Shown here piece after piece: positions 1 through 13,000 of a stretch of 64,000 bases of DNA. Under the pieces are notes generated by a model. That model was not told the DNA's origin. It saw only the letters and a program-made list of their open reading frames with translations, and ran no database searches. Location: assembly GCA_013399875.1 (NCBI GenBank), contig VXAZ01008014.1:92503-156502 (forward strand). Reading direction: 5' to 3'. Numbering within the stretch: position 1 is the stretch's first letter; each line of letters opens with the position of its first letter. This DNA comes from Gymnorhina tibicen (taxonomy: Eukaryota; Chordata; Aves; Passeriformes; Artamidae). The position numbers and the translations under genes were made by a program.

Positions 1-52
1 TTAAAAAAAAAAAAATTAAAATAAATAAATAAATAAAAATCACAAAATCCCA
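1..52. repeat. A-rich / (AAAT)n low-complexity tract
   Basis: A run of A followed by several AAAT units at the window edge. It could be the tail of a retrotransposed element lying left of the window, but nothing here identifies one. Confidence 0.6.
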
Positions 53-234
53 GTGTTACAACACCTTTTGCCAATGCATACACTACTCAAAACGAAGCCA
101 TTTCAGGAAAACATTAGACTTGTGGAAAGCCTTCTTCATTACTCCTTGTATTACAAACTAAACTTCGCAGAAACCACCTTCACAGAAGAGGAGCTCCTTC
201 TGCTCAGATTCTCACTTTCTGGTTCTGATTCAAG

Positions 235-2977
235 TAGATGCTGTTTATGACTGCTCATCACTTTACCAGAGGAACTACCGAATTTCTGGTGTTTACAAGC
301 TACCTCCTGATGAATTTTTGGGAATTCCAGATCTGGAGGTAAGGAAGTTAAGTACACTTATATTACGTGTTTTTTAAAATAGAATCAAGAAATACTTCTC
401 TACAGAGATGAAAAGAGCACACACTAAGTTTTGCTACCCCACCCTTGCCATCAGCATCTTTACGTAAGAAAACTTCAAGGAAGGAAAGAGTGTACACTTC
501 AGAGGGAAAATAGAAAAAGGGTTTATTTAATAATTTTTTGCCATGGGTTTTAAACAAAATAAAAACTTCTTCAGGTTGTGAAATCTGGAACAATGTCTTG
601 TATTAAGAGAACTGAACCTTCCTAAGTCTACTGACAAGTAACCACTGCCTTTTTTTTCTGTTCCAGGTGTTCTGTGACATGGAGACAGATGGAGGTGGCT
701 GGACTATCATCCAAAGACGTAAAGTTGGTTTGACATCATTCAATAGGGACTGGAAACAATATAAGGAAGGATTTGGCAATATTAGGGGAGATTTCTGGCT
801 GGGAAATGAAAATATCTACCGACTTTCAAGACGCCCCACTGTTCTGCGAGTGGAGTTGGAGGTAATTAATAAGCTCTTAATTTCAGCAGCAAAAGGCTTT
901 TTGTACAAAGTGATTCCCCAGTACCAAATACCATCTCCTATGTCTGTAGGAGGCCCAAAGAATTTGCAGGCTTTAATTACAGGAGGAGGAAGTAAGATCA
1001 ACCTAGGGATATGTTCATACACAAGACAGAAGTATGTTCTCCCCTGTGTGGTGGCACAACCTTCTGTCTGCACACAGATTGTGTTTTCAGAACGTGTGGG
1101 GTTCTAGGAAATCCTGCAGAAGCCACTGCAGAGATCAAACTGCTGACCATCTCAGATTTAAAAATTCAAAAAGAGATGTCCCATAAAGTTTTCAAACCTC
1201 TGAGTATTTTCATTGTGCAGCACTTCCTTCCAGCCTGGGTACAAGAATTTGCATTGTATTACCCTCAATTTCTTCAGTCTGCTAAAGGCTTGGGTTTGAC
1301 TTAGATTAGTTTATAGCTGGTACAATCACTTTGAGGGATGGGATATGTATAAACTGAAAGGCTTCACATCTAAAAGTCACTGTTTCAGAGAGGAAAAAAA
1401 TTACTTGAGGCGGCACACTGACAAAAGGATATGGATGCAAGAGCTGCACATCAGGTTTCTCACATATTGTACAATATCAGTGCAAGTAAGACTTGGAAGT
1501 TTCATGCTTTGCTCTGGGAAGTTCCTTTGCCTTAACAGAGCAGTTTCTGCAGTCTGAGACAGTAAAAATATATGTATATAACCATGGACATTGGAGTCCT
1601 TTCATAACTATTCTAATAGGACTGGTTTCTTCTCCCCTGTTCTGTGCAGGACTGGGAAGGTAACACACGCTATGCCCAATACCGGCAATTCACCCTGAGC
1701 AATGAAATAAACAGCTACCGGCTGTTTGTGGGGAATTACACCGGGAACACGGGGCGGGATTCCCTGCGGTACCACAACAACACGGCCTTCAGCACAAAGG
1801 ACAAGGACAATGACAAGTGTGTGGATGACTGTGCCCAGTTCCGTAAAGGTAAAACACACAAACCCCTTCCTGTCCCAAGAGAGGTGCTTGGGTCAGTTTT
1901 AGAGAGCCCAGCACTCCCTCTTTCCATGCAACTAGTAACATCTGAATGGCAAATCAAGGGAGAGGTGAACAATTCTGGAAAATAACACTTACGTGGGAAA
2001 TCTGGCAGTTAAAGCTCACTTACAAAGAGCCAGACTGCATATTACAGACATTGGTACTCTTAAATAACTTTGTGTGCTCTCACCTACACACAGTTCCTCA
2101 GCCCATTTAGTATCTGCCAGACTATCTCACATGCTGATGCAATACAGTGATACAGGAAGTTATTCCTTAATATCTATCAGGTTCTTATTTTTTCTTATAG
2201 TTTTGTAAGTTTCAAGTTTTATAAGTCCTAGTATTAGGCACCTGTAATTCTTCTCCTATATTCACCTCCACATTCAGCTTGACTTGTGATCTTTATTCCT
2301 ACCATATTACAAGCCTCTAATGAGGTTACTCTCATCATTTAATTTAATATCTTTGAGTTCTGTCAAAGATAATTATCTTCATTATATCTTGCTCTTTAAT
2401 TTCCCCATTGTGTCCCACACAACATGCAAATAAAACCGTTATCTCAGTCTCAATAAATACTCACAGATTTCAGGAACTTTTTAAACACCTTCAGATGCTG
2501 TAGTGAATTACCCAGATTCATTTCCTATGCTAATTCACTGAGTCAGAGTCAGAAACATGTCAAGGAAATATTCTAAGAGAAATGAGCAACTAAATGAAAA
2601 ACTATTGGACTCATTTGACTATAGAATTGTGATGCCTTTAAGTTCATAAATATCTATGTTAAGTTTGGAATTTACCTGCAACCCCAACTATCAGAGCCAG
2701 AGGTTCCAGGGATTAAATGCTGCATTCTGCTCACTGTCCTCTGGAAAAAGTAGTAATCATTAATACAAATAACTCACCAGGAATCTATTAATTTGTTTCC
2801 TGACAAGGTGGATATTGGTACAACTGCTGCACAGATTCCAATCTGAACGGGGTTTACTACCGCAAAGGAGAACACACCAAGAACATGGATGGCATCACCT
2901 GGTATGGATGGCACGGATCGACCTATTCACTCAAGAGAGTAGAGATGAAGATCCGGCCAGAGGATTTCAAACCCTAG
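235..2977 (+). CDS. ANGPTL7: angiopoietin-like 7, fibrinogen-like domain exons (5' end missing)
   Basis: Secreted glycoprotein of the angiopoietin-like family, known from cornea and trabecular meshwork and linked to extracellular matrix and intraocular pressure. Four exons are visible: 235-338 (acceptor could instead give 238), 667-861, 1650-1848 and 2808-2977, stop TAG at 2975-2977. All have GT-AG borders and joining phases. Together they give about 221 residues, essentially the whole C-terminal fibrinogen-like domain. It begins DCSSLYQRNYRISGVYKLPP, continues VFCDMETDGGGWTIIQRR, and ends YGWHGSTYSLKRVEMKIRPE plus DFKP. The cysteines of the fold are present (DC, FCD, KCVDDC, NCC). The exon(s) for the signal peptide and coiled coil lie left of the window. 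The gene is nested antisense in MTOR intron 28. Identification rests on near line-for-line agreement with mammalian ANGPTL7, including the diagnostic FSTKDKDND segment. Confidence 0.95.
339..2807 (+). other. ANGPTL7: ANGPTL7 introns 2-4
   Basis: The three introns (339-666, 862-1649, 1849-2807) have canonical ends: donors gtaagg, gtaatt and gtaaaa; acceptors ttccag, gtgcag and gacaag. The last acceptor has a weak pyrimidine tract. I see no other gene, RNA or recognisable transposon inside them. Confidence 0.8.
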
Positions 2978-4360
2978 AAGGAATCACCGTTTGATTGTAC
3001 AGCTACGTGATGTCACCGCGCAAAAGGTGGGCAATGAACAGCCAAATAATTTTTCATTTCACCCAATACATGCAACAGCTATGTACTGGTGATGTACACA
3101 AACACTGCGACACCAGTCACAACCACCAGTATCATCAGGGCTCAGGCTTCTTTCCTCCTCTTCGGGCTCTTTCCAAAGGGAAAAAAAATGTGTTAGAATA
3201 GGTTAGAACTGAATGCACTTATAGCACCTTCAGAAAACCTACGGGTGTGTTTTCACTCGCAGTGTGACTACTGGGTTGCCTTAGTATTATTAACCAGATA
3301 GGCAGGGACTGAAAAGCAAAAGCCTCTTGGCTTTCCTTCAGTGTCTGGAGCAAGCACTGCTGAGCAACTCCTTTCAGGAAGTACTCAAACCACAAAAGTT
3401 ACAGGCTCATTTCAAGCCAGAGGAATCAATCAGAAGTGTCCCTGATGCACCTTTCTTTAGTGTATAGGAAGTGGCTTACTTTCCCATAGACGAAAGAACA
3501 AAGCTCAAAAGTGTTGCGTTAATTAGCATTGTCCAGATTCTCCCCTGAAGTTTTACTGCCACCTCCTGCTGCTTCCTCAAATAATCCCCACTGAAGGCTG
3601 CCCAGACAGATGGTAACACTGGAGGAGGATTTGTCCCATGTGCCCTCTGATGTTTATTTCTATCCACACAGATCATGTAAATGCTGATAAACTAGAAAAG
3701 CAGCTTTCTGGGCTGTCCCCAAATTATGTTCAGGTTAGAACACAAACATGCTGTATGCCAGTAAGGCTGAGAGTGAACAGCAGGTTAGCCAAAAAAGTCC
3801 AGACCCAGCCAAAGAACTCAACTCAACTCCAACACTTAAAATGACTGTATTCATGAGTAGAACACTAGTACACACCAGAGAATCCGTAAGTGTCAAAAGT
3901 GATTTCAGCATAAGGGAATGTTTGCTAGCACAGCAGACTGAAGAGTATCAAAATCTGTTTTGAAAGCTACCCCAGTTGGAAGTTACCTAGAGAAGGTCTG
4001 TCAAAAATAGTATACTTCTCCCTCACATAACACAGTGTTAAAGATAACAGTTAAAAAAAGAACGAGACTCCTCCTATAGCCCTACCATTGCTTGAATATG
4101 TTGGAAGAGATTGTTATCATTAATATATCTATTTTTATTCACCTTGAAGAGAGTTTGAATCTAGATTAGATTGTTCAGTCTTGTGTGAAATGGAAGATAA
4201 AGGTGTCTTGGGAATTTACATATGTTCAACTATTCATACTGCAAATTTCAACTATGTGGAACTACGGTTGGAACTATTTTAACTGCGGTCTATAAAATGG
4301 ATTTTTAAAGGTTTCTAAAACTTTTTCATTTCTAATAAATTGTTTCATTTTTAAGCATGC
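2978..4360 (+). other. ANGPTL7: ANGPTL7 3'UTR (probable)
   Basis: Sequence from the stop codon to just past the first canonical AATAAA on this strand. No AATAAA was noticed between 2978 and 4333, so a 3'UTR of about 1.36 kb is inferred. Transcript data would be needed to fix the end. Confidence 0.5.
4334..4339 (+). terminator. ANGPTL7: Poly(A) signal AATAAA, probable ANGPTL7
   Basis: First AATAAA after the ANGPTL7 stop codon, followed by a T-rich stretch (tgtttcatttttaag). Confidence 0.5.
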
Positions 4361-5164
4361 TTTACGTCAATTCTTTGCTCCTTAACTTGCTTTTTGATAC
4401 ACAAAGAAACAAGTGCATGAGCAACCCAGGCCAAGGAAAAAACCACACTGAATTCTGTATTTTCCTCAATGACATGATGCAGAACAAAGGGTGAAAAAAT
4501 AAAAGAGGAGAAAAAAAATTGGAAAACACAATTCCAAGGGAGTAGGAGGGTTGAAAAATTCACTGCATAAAGACAAAGTTAAGTTTTTGCTCAAGCAAAA
4601 TCAATTTTTTCATCTCAAACAGCTAAGCTAACATTTCTGTGATATGGAACAGAGATCCACATTTTAAAATATGTAGTTTAGCACCAAATCCTGCGCAGGT
4701 ATTTCAGGCTAACATCTGTGTTACATAGTTACATACACATACTTTATAATATCTTCTATTTGACATATGAGCAATGAGACCTATCTAAGCTAAATCAGCA
4801 GAATGTGATGCGAAATTTTAATTAAGAACTTCAACTTTTCTGACTTATTTATATGCAGGTGTAGAAATCTGTCTCATTTAACCTGCAGCCATTTCATGAC
4901 ATTCCATAGTGAACATGAAGGGTGAGAAGGGGAAATCAGAACTTTTTACCGTACTTCTTCCTGCAAAACTTCCCTGGGCTTCTATCATAGTTCTAATCAC
5001 ACAGTAGAAGGACAGAACTCAGCAGTTAGAAGTGCACATTTGCAGGTAGTTTAACAACATCTTGTGACAGAGAATGAAGTCCTAAGAATTGCCTAGATTA
5101 ATCCTAGTGGCATCTTAAATTGTAGCTACTGCAAGAGCAGAAATCTCACCAGTTGTGGTCCTAC

Positions 5165-8100
5165 CTGATGAGAGACTCTAGAATAGCTGGGGTGGGACCC
5201 TTTTGAAATTCCAGCTCTTTGTAGTGAAGGGCCTTGGCATATGCTCGACATTTGGCAGCTCTTTCCCCCAGAAGGACAATGCCATTGTCGTCTCTCAAAG
5301 GCAGTGGGCCCTGGGAAGGAGCACACACATCAAAAGCAGGATGAGTATTACAAATTAGTCATGAACTCATCACACCCCTTCCACAGAGTAGCCACCAAGC
5401 CAGCACTAGAAGGAGCTGCGCAATAGCATCTCTACCTTGTCACTGTGCTCCATGAATTCTGCCAAGTTCAGTAGAGTCTGAGTGACTTCTGCAATATCTT
5501 GAGAAGTCAGGGCCAACTCAATGCTTCGGATCAGCTCATCCTGCTGGTCTTCGTTCAGTTCAGACCAGCATGAAACAAAAGCAGCATTGAAAAGGTCTCT
5601 GGGGAGGATCACAAAAGACAGTGAGAGGTGGGGATTAATGAGAAAAAGTCTGTTTAACAACGGGCTCACCTTCTTATTCAGAGAAAGAGAGCTACAAAAT
5701 ACACTTACATGCCTACCTGCAATAAATAGTGATTAGTTTTTATAAAGCTAACTTCTGTGAAACCTTCATTTAAAAAATATAGAATAGGCTGGTATACTAC
5801 AATGATAGAAATACTGTACTATCACATGCTATCAAAGTTTCTCCAAACATGCTGGTTGCAAAAAAGCACTACAGCTTATTCTACTCAGAGGCATTTTTAT
5901 TCCCCACAGTAAATACTCCAAACTATTTCATACTCTGCTGTTTTTCCAGCTTCTCTTATGTGCCTTATCTTATTTCTAGACTAATATGCAGAATTCCAGT
6001 GAAAGATTTTGCGCACATCATGGAGCAGCCAACTAGGAAGGGTGGAAATGAAATCAAGCTGTTGGCTCTTTGATTTATCCCAAAGCAGGAACTATCTCTA
6101 TTTATGAAACCTAAGAGCTTCTAAATAACTTTATTTTTTGCTTATAATATCTGGCTTGCATCTGCCATTTCAAGTGAGATAAAAATCCAGAAATACTGTA
6201 CCGAGCCATGGGATTATAGGCCTGAGCCAGGGCCCAACATGAGCGCAGGGATGGTGAGGAAGAATCTTTCAGCAACTCCAAACTCAGTCTTCTTAACCAT
6301 TCCAACCAGTCATCTTTGGAAACTCTTCTTGCTGCTCCCCAGGCCTGCAGTACAAAGGAAGACAATTCCCCTACCAAACAAAGCACTATCCAAGAGCAGA
6401 AGAAATCCATCAGCGGGCAGCATTACTTCTTTACAGCACTAAATCACATGCTGAGAATCTGTTTTCAATTTTCTGAAATCCATTACCTTTACCAGATAAT
6501 CTGCAGTACTTAAGTCTCATGTCTAAGGAATCTTCCCTAAATGTATTCCTGTCATGACATGGCAAGTATTTAACATGAACAATCCTTTCTCTACAAAAAT
6601 ACATGTAGAGCTGAAGCCACTGTTGAAACATCAGCTTAAAAACACTTAATGCATTTAGAATTACATTTTTAAGTCCAGCATTTTCAAACCAATCCATCCC
6701 ATTACTGAACTGAGTGCTGCATGTATGTACTGTTCAAACTAGCCAGTGCTCAGCTATTAAGTTCTGCCTTCAAGAAAATATAAAACTAAGATATAAGAGG
6801 AGCAAAAGCAAAAATACAAAAAAAGGCAGAGGCTCTGAAATAGATGTCTCTAATAGCGAGAGATTATTCATTTGTGGTCTAGAAAGTCCTGTTCATACTT
6901 AAAATAACAAGCAAGGGTAAAGATTACTTCACAGCCATTAACAGTCTAATAGTTTAAGGTCTCCTATCTTTAAAGTTGCTCAGCACTTTCTAATTTTAGA
7001 GTCTCAGACCCTACCTTGACCTTAGTTTTGTACAGAACAGAAAAGCAACATAAAAGCAATATAAATGAATGAAGTTCACATACACCAGACAAACTCCTTC
7101 AGTGTGACACATTAGCTCCTCCCTTCAGGAGCAAATTCATGTTGTGAAGGCACCAGGCTTACCTTCTGCAGGTTGATCGTGCTCACGTGTAATTTCTTCA
7201 TGGGACCTGTTTCCACAGGACCACTAGCCAAAGTTTCTCCCTGGTTGCTTCTCAACATTCGATGCTGATAAATCAGGGGATCCTCCTCTTCATCAGCAAG
7301 AGTGTAACCCTACAATAATTGGTTTACAGTGAAGATCACACCTACACATACAGAAACAATTCTTTACAAGCCAAACAGATGACATAGTCAGAGCACTTGC
7401 AGCAAAATCTTACAGCAAAATCTGTGACGCAAATAACCAAATTTCGTTATAATGATTACACCTTATAAGCCAGAGAACTCTAAATGATATCCCTTTGCTA
7501 CTCAAGGTAACTGTTAAGAACTCTTAGCTGGTAGTATAAAAAGCCAAAATAATGTACATTAAAACAAGCACTCTTGCCTATTTGACTTGCTAGTTGCTTG
7601 TTCCACACAAATTTCAAACCAGTTACTAAATTTTTAAAATGTAAGACATTCTACAGAAAATACTGAGATAACAAGGTCTCCTCAAGTCCTGAAACCATGG
7701 AAAAAATAGGATAAATCCACATTTAAGAACTACCAAGAAGAAGAACAGTAATGACACTGGCTACAAATCTAAGTTCTTCCCTAGAACTTGCCATGATTTT
7801 TCTATAGGAAATATTTAATACCAGTAGACAAAAATTTTCCCAGTGCAATCTCAAAGTCTCCTTAAAAAGCTGCACTTTAAACACAAATAGAGCAACAACC
7901 ATTCCTCATTTTAAGAGTAACTCCAAGTGAAGGTTCCAGCTACATCTGTTTCAACATGACAACATCCCAAAAGTGCAAACAACTATATACTTGTCAACTT
8001 ACCTTTACAATTCTGCAGATGAGAACATCATAGCGTTGATGGTTAATTCTGTGTCGCACCAGGACTTTGTTCACCATTGGGATAAAAATTTGGTACTGTA

Positions 8101-10038
8101 CAAGGGAATGCATCATAAACTTGTTAGTCAGTGGCACCAAGAGCAGTAAAATTCTATCACATTGTTTCATTGATAAGAAACCAATGCGGACAGTTTGATC
8201 TCAGTAACTCCCAATTCCAGAAACAACTAAGAGAAGAAAAATCATTTCTCTTGAAAATCCAGTACATTACAAAACTTCAACTCTAAAGCCTTGATCTTTG
8301 GGACAGTCAGCTTCTGTGAGCTTTCAAGCCAAAGAACAATATTACCTTCTTTCCCAGCTGGAACACCAGAGAGGAGAGGGTGTCCATTGCAGTCGTTCGT
8401 AGCTCAGGGCTCTGATCTAGTGTTCGTACGATGGGATGAATAATCCGGGATGCATAATCTGTGAAATCCAGGGACTCTGTCAAGCGGTCCACTGTTTCTA
8501 GAGCAGCTCTAAAGTCAGAGCAAAAAGAGGGAAGAACTTATCTCTCAGAGGGTTAAAAAAGAAGAAATAAGACTGAAAAATACTTAAGTGCTCAGTCCTC
8601 CTAGGATTAATAATAATAGGAAAAAACAGGCCACCAGAACTCTGTTAATGCAGCCAGCACTTGCAGGACAGTTTGCAAGTGACTAAAATACTGGCAGGTG
8701 AGAATCAGAAAATTTTTAAAAATTTTAAAAACCCCGAAGAAACAAACTAACAACCTCCCCCAAAAAAGCTAGTAACAGTGCTGTGATGTCCAGACAAAAA
8801 TAACCTTCCACAATGATTTAACACAGAAAAGCTGAGGAAGGGACTAAGTGGTATTTCATTGTAAACGTTCAGCCACTGCAGAATTTGGTTATCACAGGTA
8901 AAACTGCAAAGAGAGAGACTGCAAAGCCACCAGAACTTACTTGCGAGCCACCACAGGGACATCTGGGGCATCAAACAGCTTTACAATGGGAGGTAGTAAC
9001 AAATGAAGGTAGTCATCCAGGTTAGCTCCAAAGAGCTGGATCGCATTAAGTAGCTGGAGAGAAAAATCATAGAAGAGGAAAATGTCAAGGGGTTTCAGTG
9101 GATCTTAAAGTATCATCTAATCACAACCCCCCCCTGCCATGGGCAGGGATACCTAGCCACTAGACCAGGTTGCTCAAGGCCATTACCAACCTGACTCTGA
9201 ACACTGCCAAGGTTGGGGCATCCACAACTTTCAAACACAACCTGTTCCAGAGTCTCACCACCCTTACAGTAAAGAATTTCTTCCTAATATCTAACCTAAA
9301 TTTCCCCTCTTTCAATTTGTACCTGTTACTCCTGTCACTACAGTTCCTGACAAAGGGTCTCTCTCTGGCTGCCCTGTAGCTCCTTTCATATAGTGGGTCT
9401 CCACACAACCTTTTCTTCTCCAGGCTGAAGAGCCCCAACTTTCTCAGCCTGTCTTCATGGGGGAGGTGCTTCAGTCCTCTTATCAACTTTGTAGCCTCCT
9501 CTGGACCTGCTCCAACAGTTTCATGTCCTTACACTGAGGACACCAGAACTGTACATAGTGCTCCAGATGGGGTCTCACAAGAGCAGAGTAGAGGGGGAGA
9601 ATCACGTCCTTCAACCAAAACGACCCAGTGTGACTCAAAGTCATGGATGAGGTCCATTTAAACAAGTCAGTATTCAGTGAAAAGTTGCTTCAACCCTGCA
9701 CTTTAAACAACTGTCTGCATCATTTCACGCTAAGCCACTGCTGAACTGCACCCATCCCATTTGATTGTGCAACACACAAGCAAGGAGCCCTGCTGAGCAT
9801 GGCACGCTGGGAACAAACACACCTGCCTGGGCAGTGCCCAAAGCAAGGCAGTTGCTGCAGCCCCACTCACCTTCACAGAAACAATGCGACCCTGACTGTT
9901 GTCATGCATGAAGACCCGTAACATGTGAGGAATGAGCTGAGGCAGGTAAAGTTTGAATTCGCCTCCTAGAGCTACCACAATCTGCTCAATAAGTAGGATA
10001 ATCGTGCTCTGTATGGAGTTGTTCATAACCCAGAAGTC
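5165..10038 (-). CDS. MTOR: MTOR coding exons 21-28 (residues 1026-1403, enters FAT domain)
   Basis: Exons in transcript order: 10038-9871, 9053-8941, 8508-8346, 8095-8003, 7309-7163, 6344-6202, 5598-5436, 5310-5165. Landmarks: [140 protein letters not shown], and [20 protein letters not shown]. The FAT domain begins within exon 28. At the exon 22/23 junction the bird reads [14 protein letters not shown] where mammals read DAPEAPLPSRKAAL, a small variable loop. Exon 28 ends in phase 2 (AG|gtagga), which fits the serine codon completed by human exon 29. Confidence 0.95.
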
Positions 10039-13000
10039 CTACAGAAGGAAGAAAAAAAAGGGGAAAAAAAATCCAGCTCAGTTCTTCAGCTGAGCTGTAC
10101 CAATTACAAGAAAAGCAAACTGTAGGAGACAGTCTGTATATAAATTCAAGACTGCAGGGAAGGACTATACTTTCTGTTTTTAAAACACTCTACACTTCCA
10201 GTATATTTACAGTTGTTGAAAACAGCCTCTGGACAACTGATTTTTCCTAATCCTTCTACACGTTTGCAAACATTTAGTGAAAACGATGTGAAATTACAGC
10301 TACTTATGAACTCCAGACGTCTCTTGCTAAAACTATGTTTCTGAAAGTACTAAGTGCACAAAATCCAAGCGCTGAAAAGAACTCAGTCACTATCAGAACC
10401 TGAAGCTACACTTACTTTAGTTACTACCAATAATGTATATTGTAACTTCAAAATAAATGGTATTTCAAAATACAATTATTTCTTCAAATATATGCAATTC
10501 TGCACTTCATATGAACTTAGGAAGTGCGGTTGTTGATGGATAAGCTGCTGCTTGTTCCAAAGGGAACTTTTAGCTAAAGAACCCCTGGTGGTGCTTCTTG
10601 GCACCTCGCAAGTCAGCTCTCTCACCCATGCGATGGAAACACGCAGCCACGCTCACACTGAGCTAGCTAGCTCAGGCGGCACTAGAAGCAAAGAATTAAG
10701 AGATGGCCCTCTAATGGAGTGGTAAAGTTTATTCAGAGCAGTCCAAAGACAAGAAGGGGAGAGCTCCCGCTCAGGATACACTTAAAAGGGGTACAGAAGG
10801 GAGGCGGGGTAATACAACAACCAATGGGGAGAAGGAGGGGGCAGAGGGGGGGCTGGATTACATCCTCTTAAGGGATACAAGGAGCGTCGGGCTGCTGGCC
10901 AATCAGCCAGACCGAATCTCCGTAGGGTCACAAGATCTCCATAGGGTTGGGGGGGGAGGCCTCTCTCACTGAGACAAGCCAGGGTCTTACACTTTAGAGC
11001 CAGCCCACCAGTGGGTCCCCTCTGTACCTGGGCTCTTTGGCTCCCCGGCCACCATAGCTGTTGGTTCAGCCGATACCACAATGAAGTAATTGATACTTTT
11101 GATAATGTATTTGATAAACACTGTCCACCTTTCTGTGACAGTGAAGTACTGGCTTAAAGGTTGTACTCACTCTCATCAGGGTAACAATTTCATCCATATA
11201 GGGCCGAATATGACTTCTTACAAAGGACACCAACATTCCTAGCTGCTGGAACAGGAACTGGAAGGAAGAAATGTGTAATAATCAGTGTAGCTTATCCAAA
11301 TATCAAAGCCACTGGGTAAAGAGTTTCACAGGCATTTGCAAGCTCATTTACCAAACAAATAGCATGCATAGCTCCTATGTGCTCAAAATCTGGGGCTAAA
11401 TTCTTGGCAGCTTCAACTCAGGAGTTGGGGTTGGTGGGGTTTTGTGGGTTTTTATGGGTTTTGGGTTTTTGGTTAATTTTTGTTGTTGTTTTTTAAGAGG
11501 GGAGTAGGGAAGAAAAGTGATTTTGGGTTTATTACTATTATTATTCCCCCCAGCTTGCATCAAAAAATTTGTGAGCTCAAAGCCTCAGACAGTCAAGCAC
11601 ACAAATGGGTTTATATAGTGCCAGCAAATCTGTAGTGTCAGAACAAACTTGCAAGCTCAGACACTGCAATTACAGAGCATTGTAATTTAGGTTTGAAGGA
11701 TGCTTCCAAAAATTTAGCCCCTAGTCTTTTCCCCCTGCCTCAAAACCAAACTGACACACATTTTAAGATACTCTTTCTGTACTCTTTCCCATCTCCACCT
11801 ATTGGTGAAAAGTTACTGGGGAATGCAGTTAGGTCCTTGCCAGAAACACCACATTTTTTAAAAAGATGGTTGATTGCACCATCCATTGTTCACCACCAAG
11901 AAGAATTTTGGCTTAGACAGTTTTATTTGGATACACTATGAGTTTTGCAATTCCTTTTATTCACAACACAATCTTAAACATTCAATTGTGACAATGAATT
12001 TTCTCTTTAAATTGGTATGAAATCACGTGGGCTAAATCACTTTGATGTAGATAGTCTATTTTCTCTAGAAAAATAGGGAAATGTAAGTTATCATCTATTA
12101 AATTTCATTTCTTCATGCAGTTTTTGAAGACTACAGTGACAAAATACAACATGGAGCTCATAAAAAGAGATAACACTTTCAGGAGAACTAAATAAGAAAT
12201 AATCTCAGCTTCTTTAGTGAGAGCAGTACACATATATTTACCAAAAATGAACTGAGCTCCCGTGCTGTGCCTATTTTTTGGTCTAGTGAGAGGATGCTTA
12301 CATACAGGACAAGGACCTTCCTCTTTTAGGTTTTATGTCACGCATACCCACCTCAGCTCTTCTCCCCAGTACACTTTCACCATCTTCTTTTACCTGAAAA
12401 TTTTTAAACAGAGTGTGCACAACTGCATAGCTTTCAAGCAAGTTAGATCAGTCAGGTCTAGAACTTCAGCCAACCCAGACGTGAGATGTTTTCCTTCCAA
12501 TCTGAGTAGCAGTTCAGGCTGGGAGAAAACAGCAGTTTTATAGCAGAGTTGGGATTCTGCTAAGGGAGCACCCATCCCACCTATAAGATACAGCAGCAGT
12601 AACGAGTACAAACTGCCCTTCACAACCCAGAGCGTTTGGCTGCCTGAAGAAAAGCCTTGGCAAATAGCAGCCATCTCTGGTTAGGTGAACCTTAAGCCCA
12701 TCATCATCTTCACATAATTCTCATTTCCTTTTATAACTGTAACTTAAGTGGGAAGGAAGAGAAAGCACTGCTGTGGAATCAGCACCCATGCTGCTCTAAA
12801 TGTTAGCAGACTGTATCAAATTGAGTCTTCCTTCTCAGAGATGAGCCAAAGTACATGGTTGCACCAGAAATTTGAAGAATGTACCCCTATTATTTAATAA
12901 TACTGTTTGCCACAGAGTATTAACACAGAGATCACTGAAAGCTCTGGAAGCTGCACAAGTGTTTTCCTGAACAAGAACAGCTTGATGAAAACACAGAATC

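Larger units (their letters stand above)
1..5164 (-). other. MTOR: MTOR intron 28 (part), host of nested ANGPTL7
   Basis: The last MTOR exon in the window ends with a GT donor (plus-strand ac at 5163-5164). Everything to the left is MTOR intron on the - strand, and the next MTOR exon lies outside the window. ANGPTL7 sits inside it on the + strand, the same nested antisense arrangement as in human, where ANGPTL7 lies in MTOR intron 28. The stretch 4361-5164, between the probable ANGPTL7 3' end and MTOR exon 28, is AT-rich intron in which I see no gene or clear repeat. Confidence 0.85.

Noticed and set aside
10511..11086. TTCAT as target-site duplication of the intron-20 LTR
   Set aside because: The left copy does not abut a CA end; a 5-bp match within 200 bp is likely by chance.
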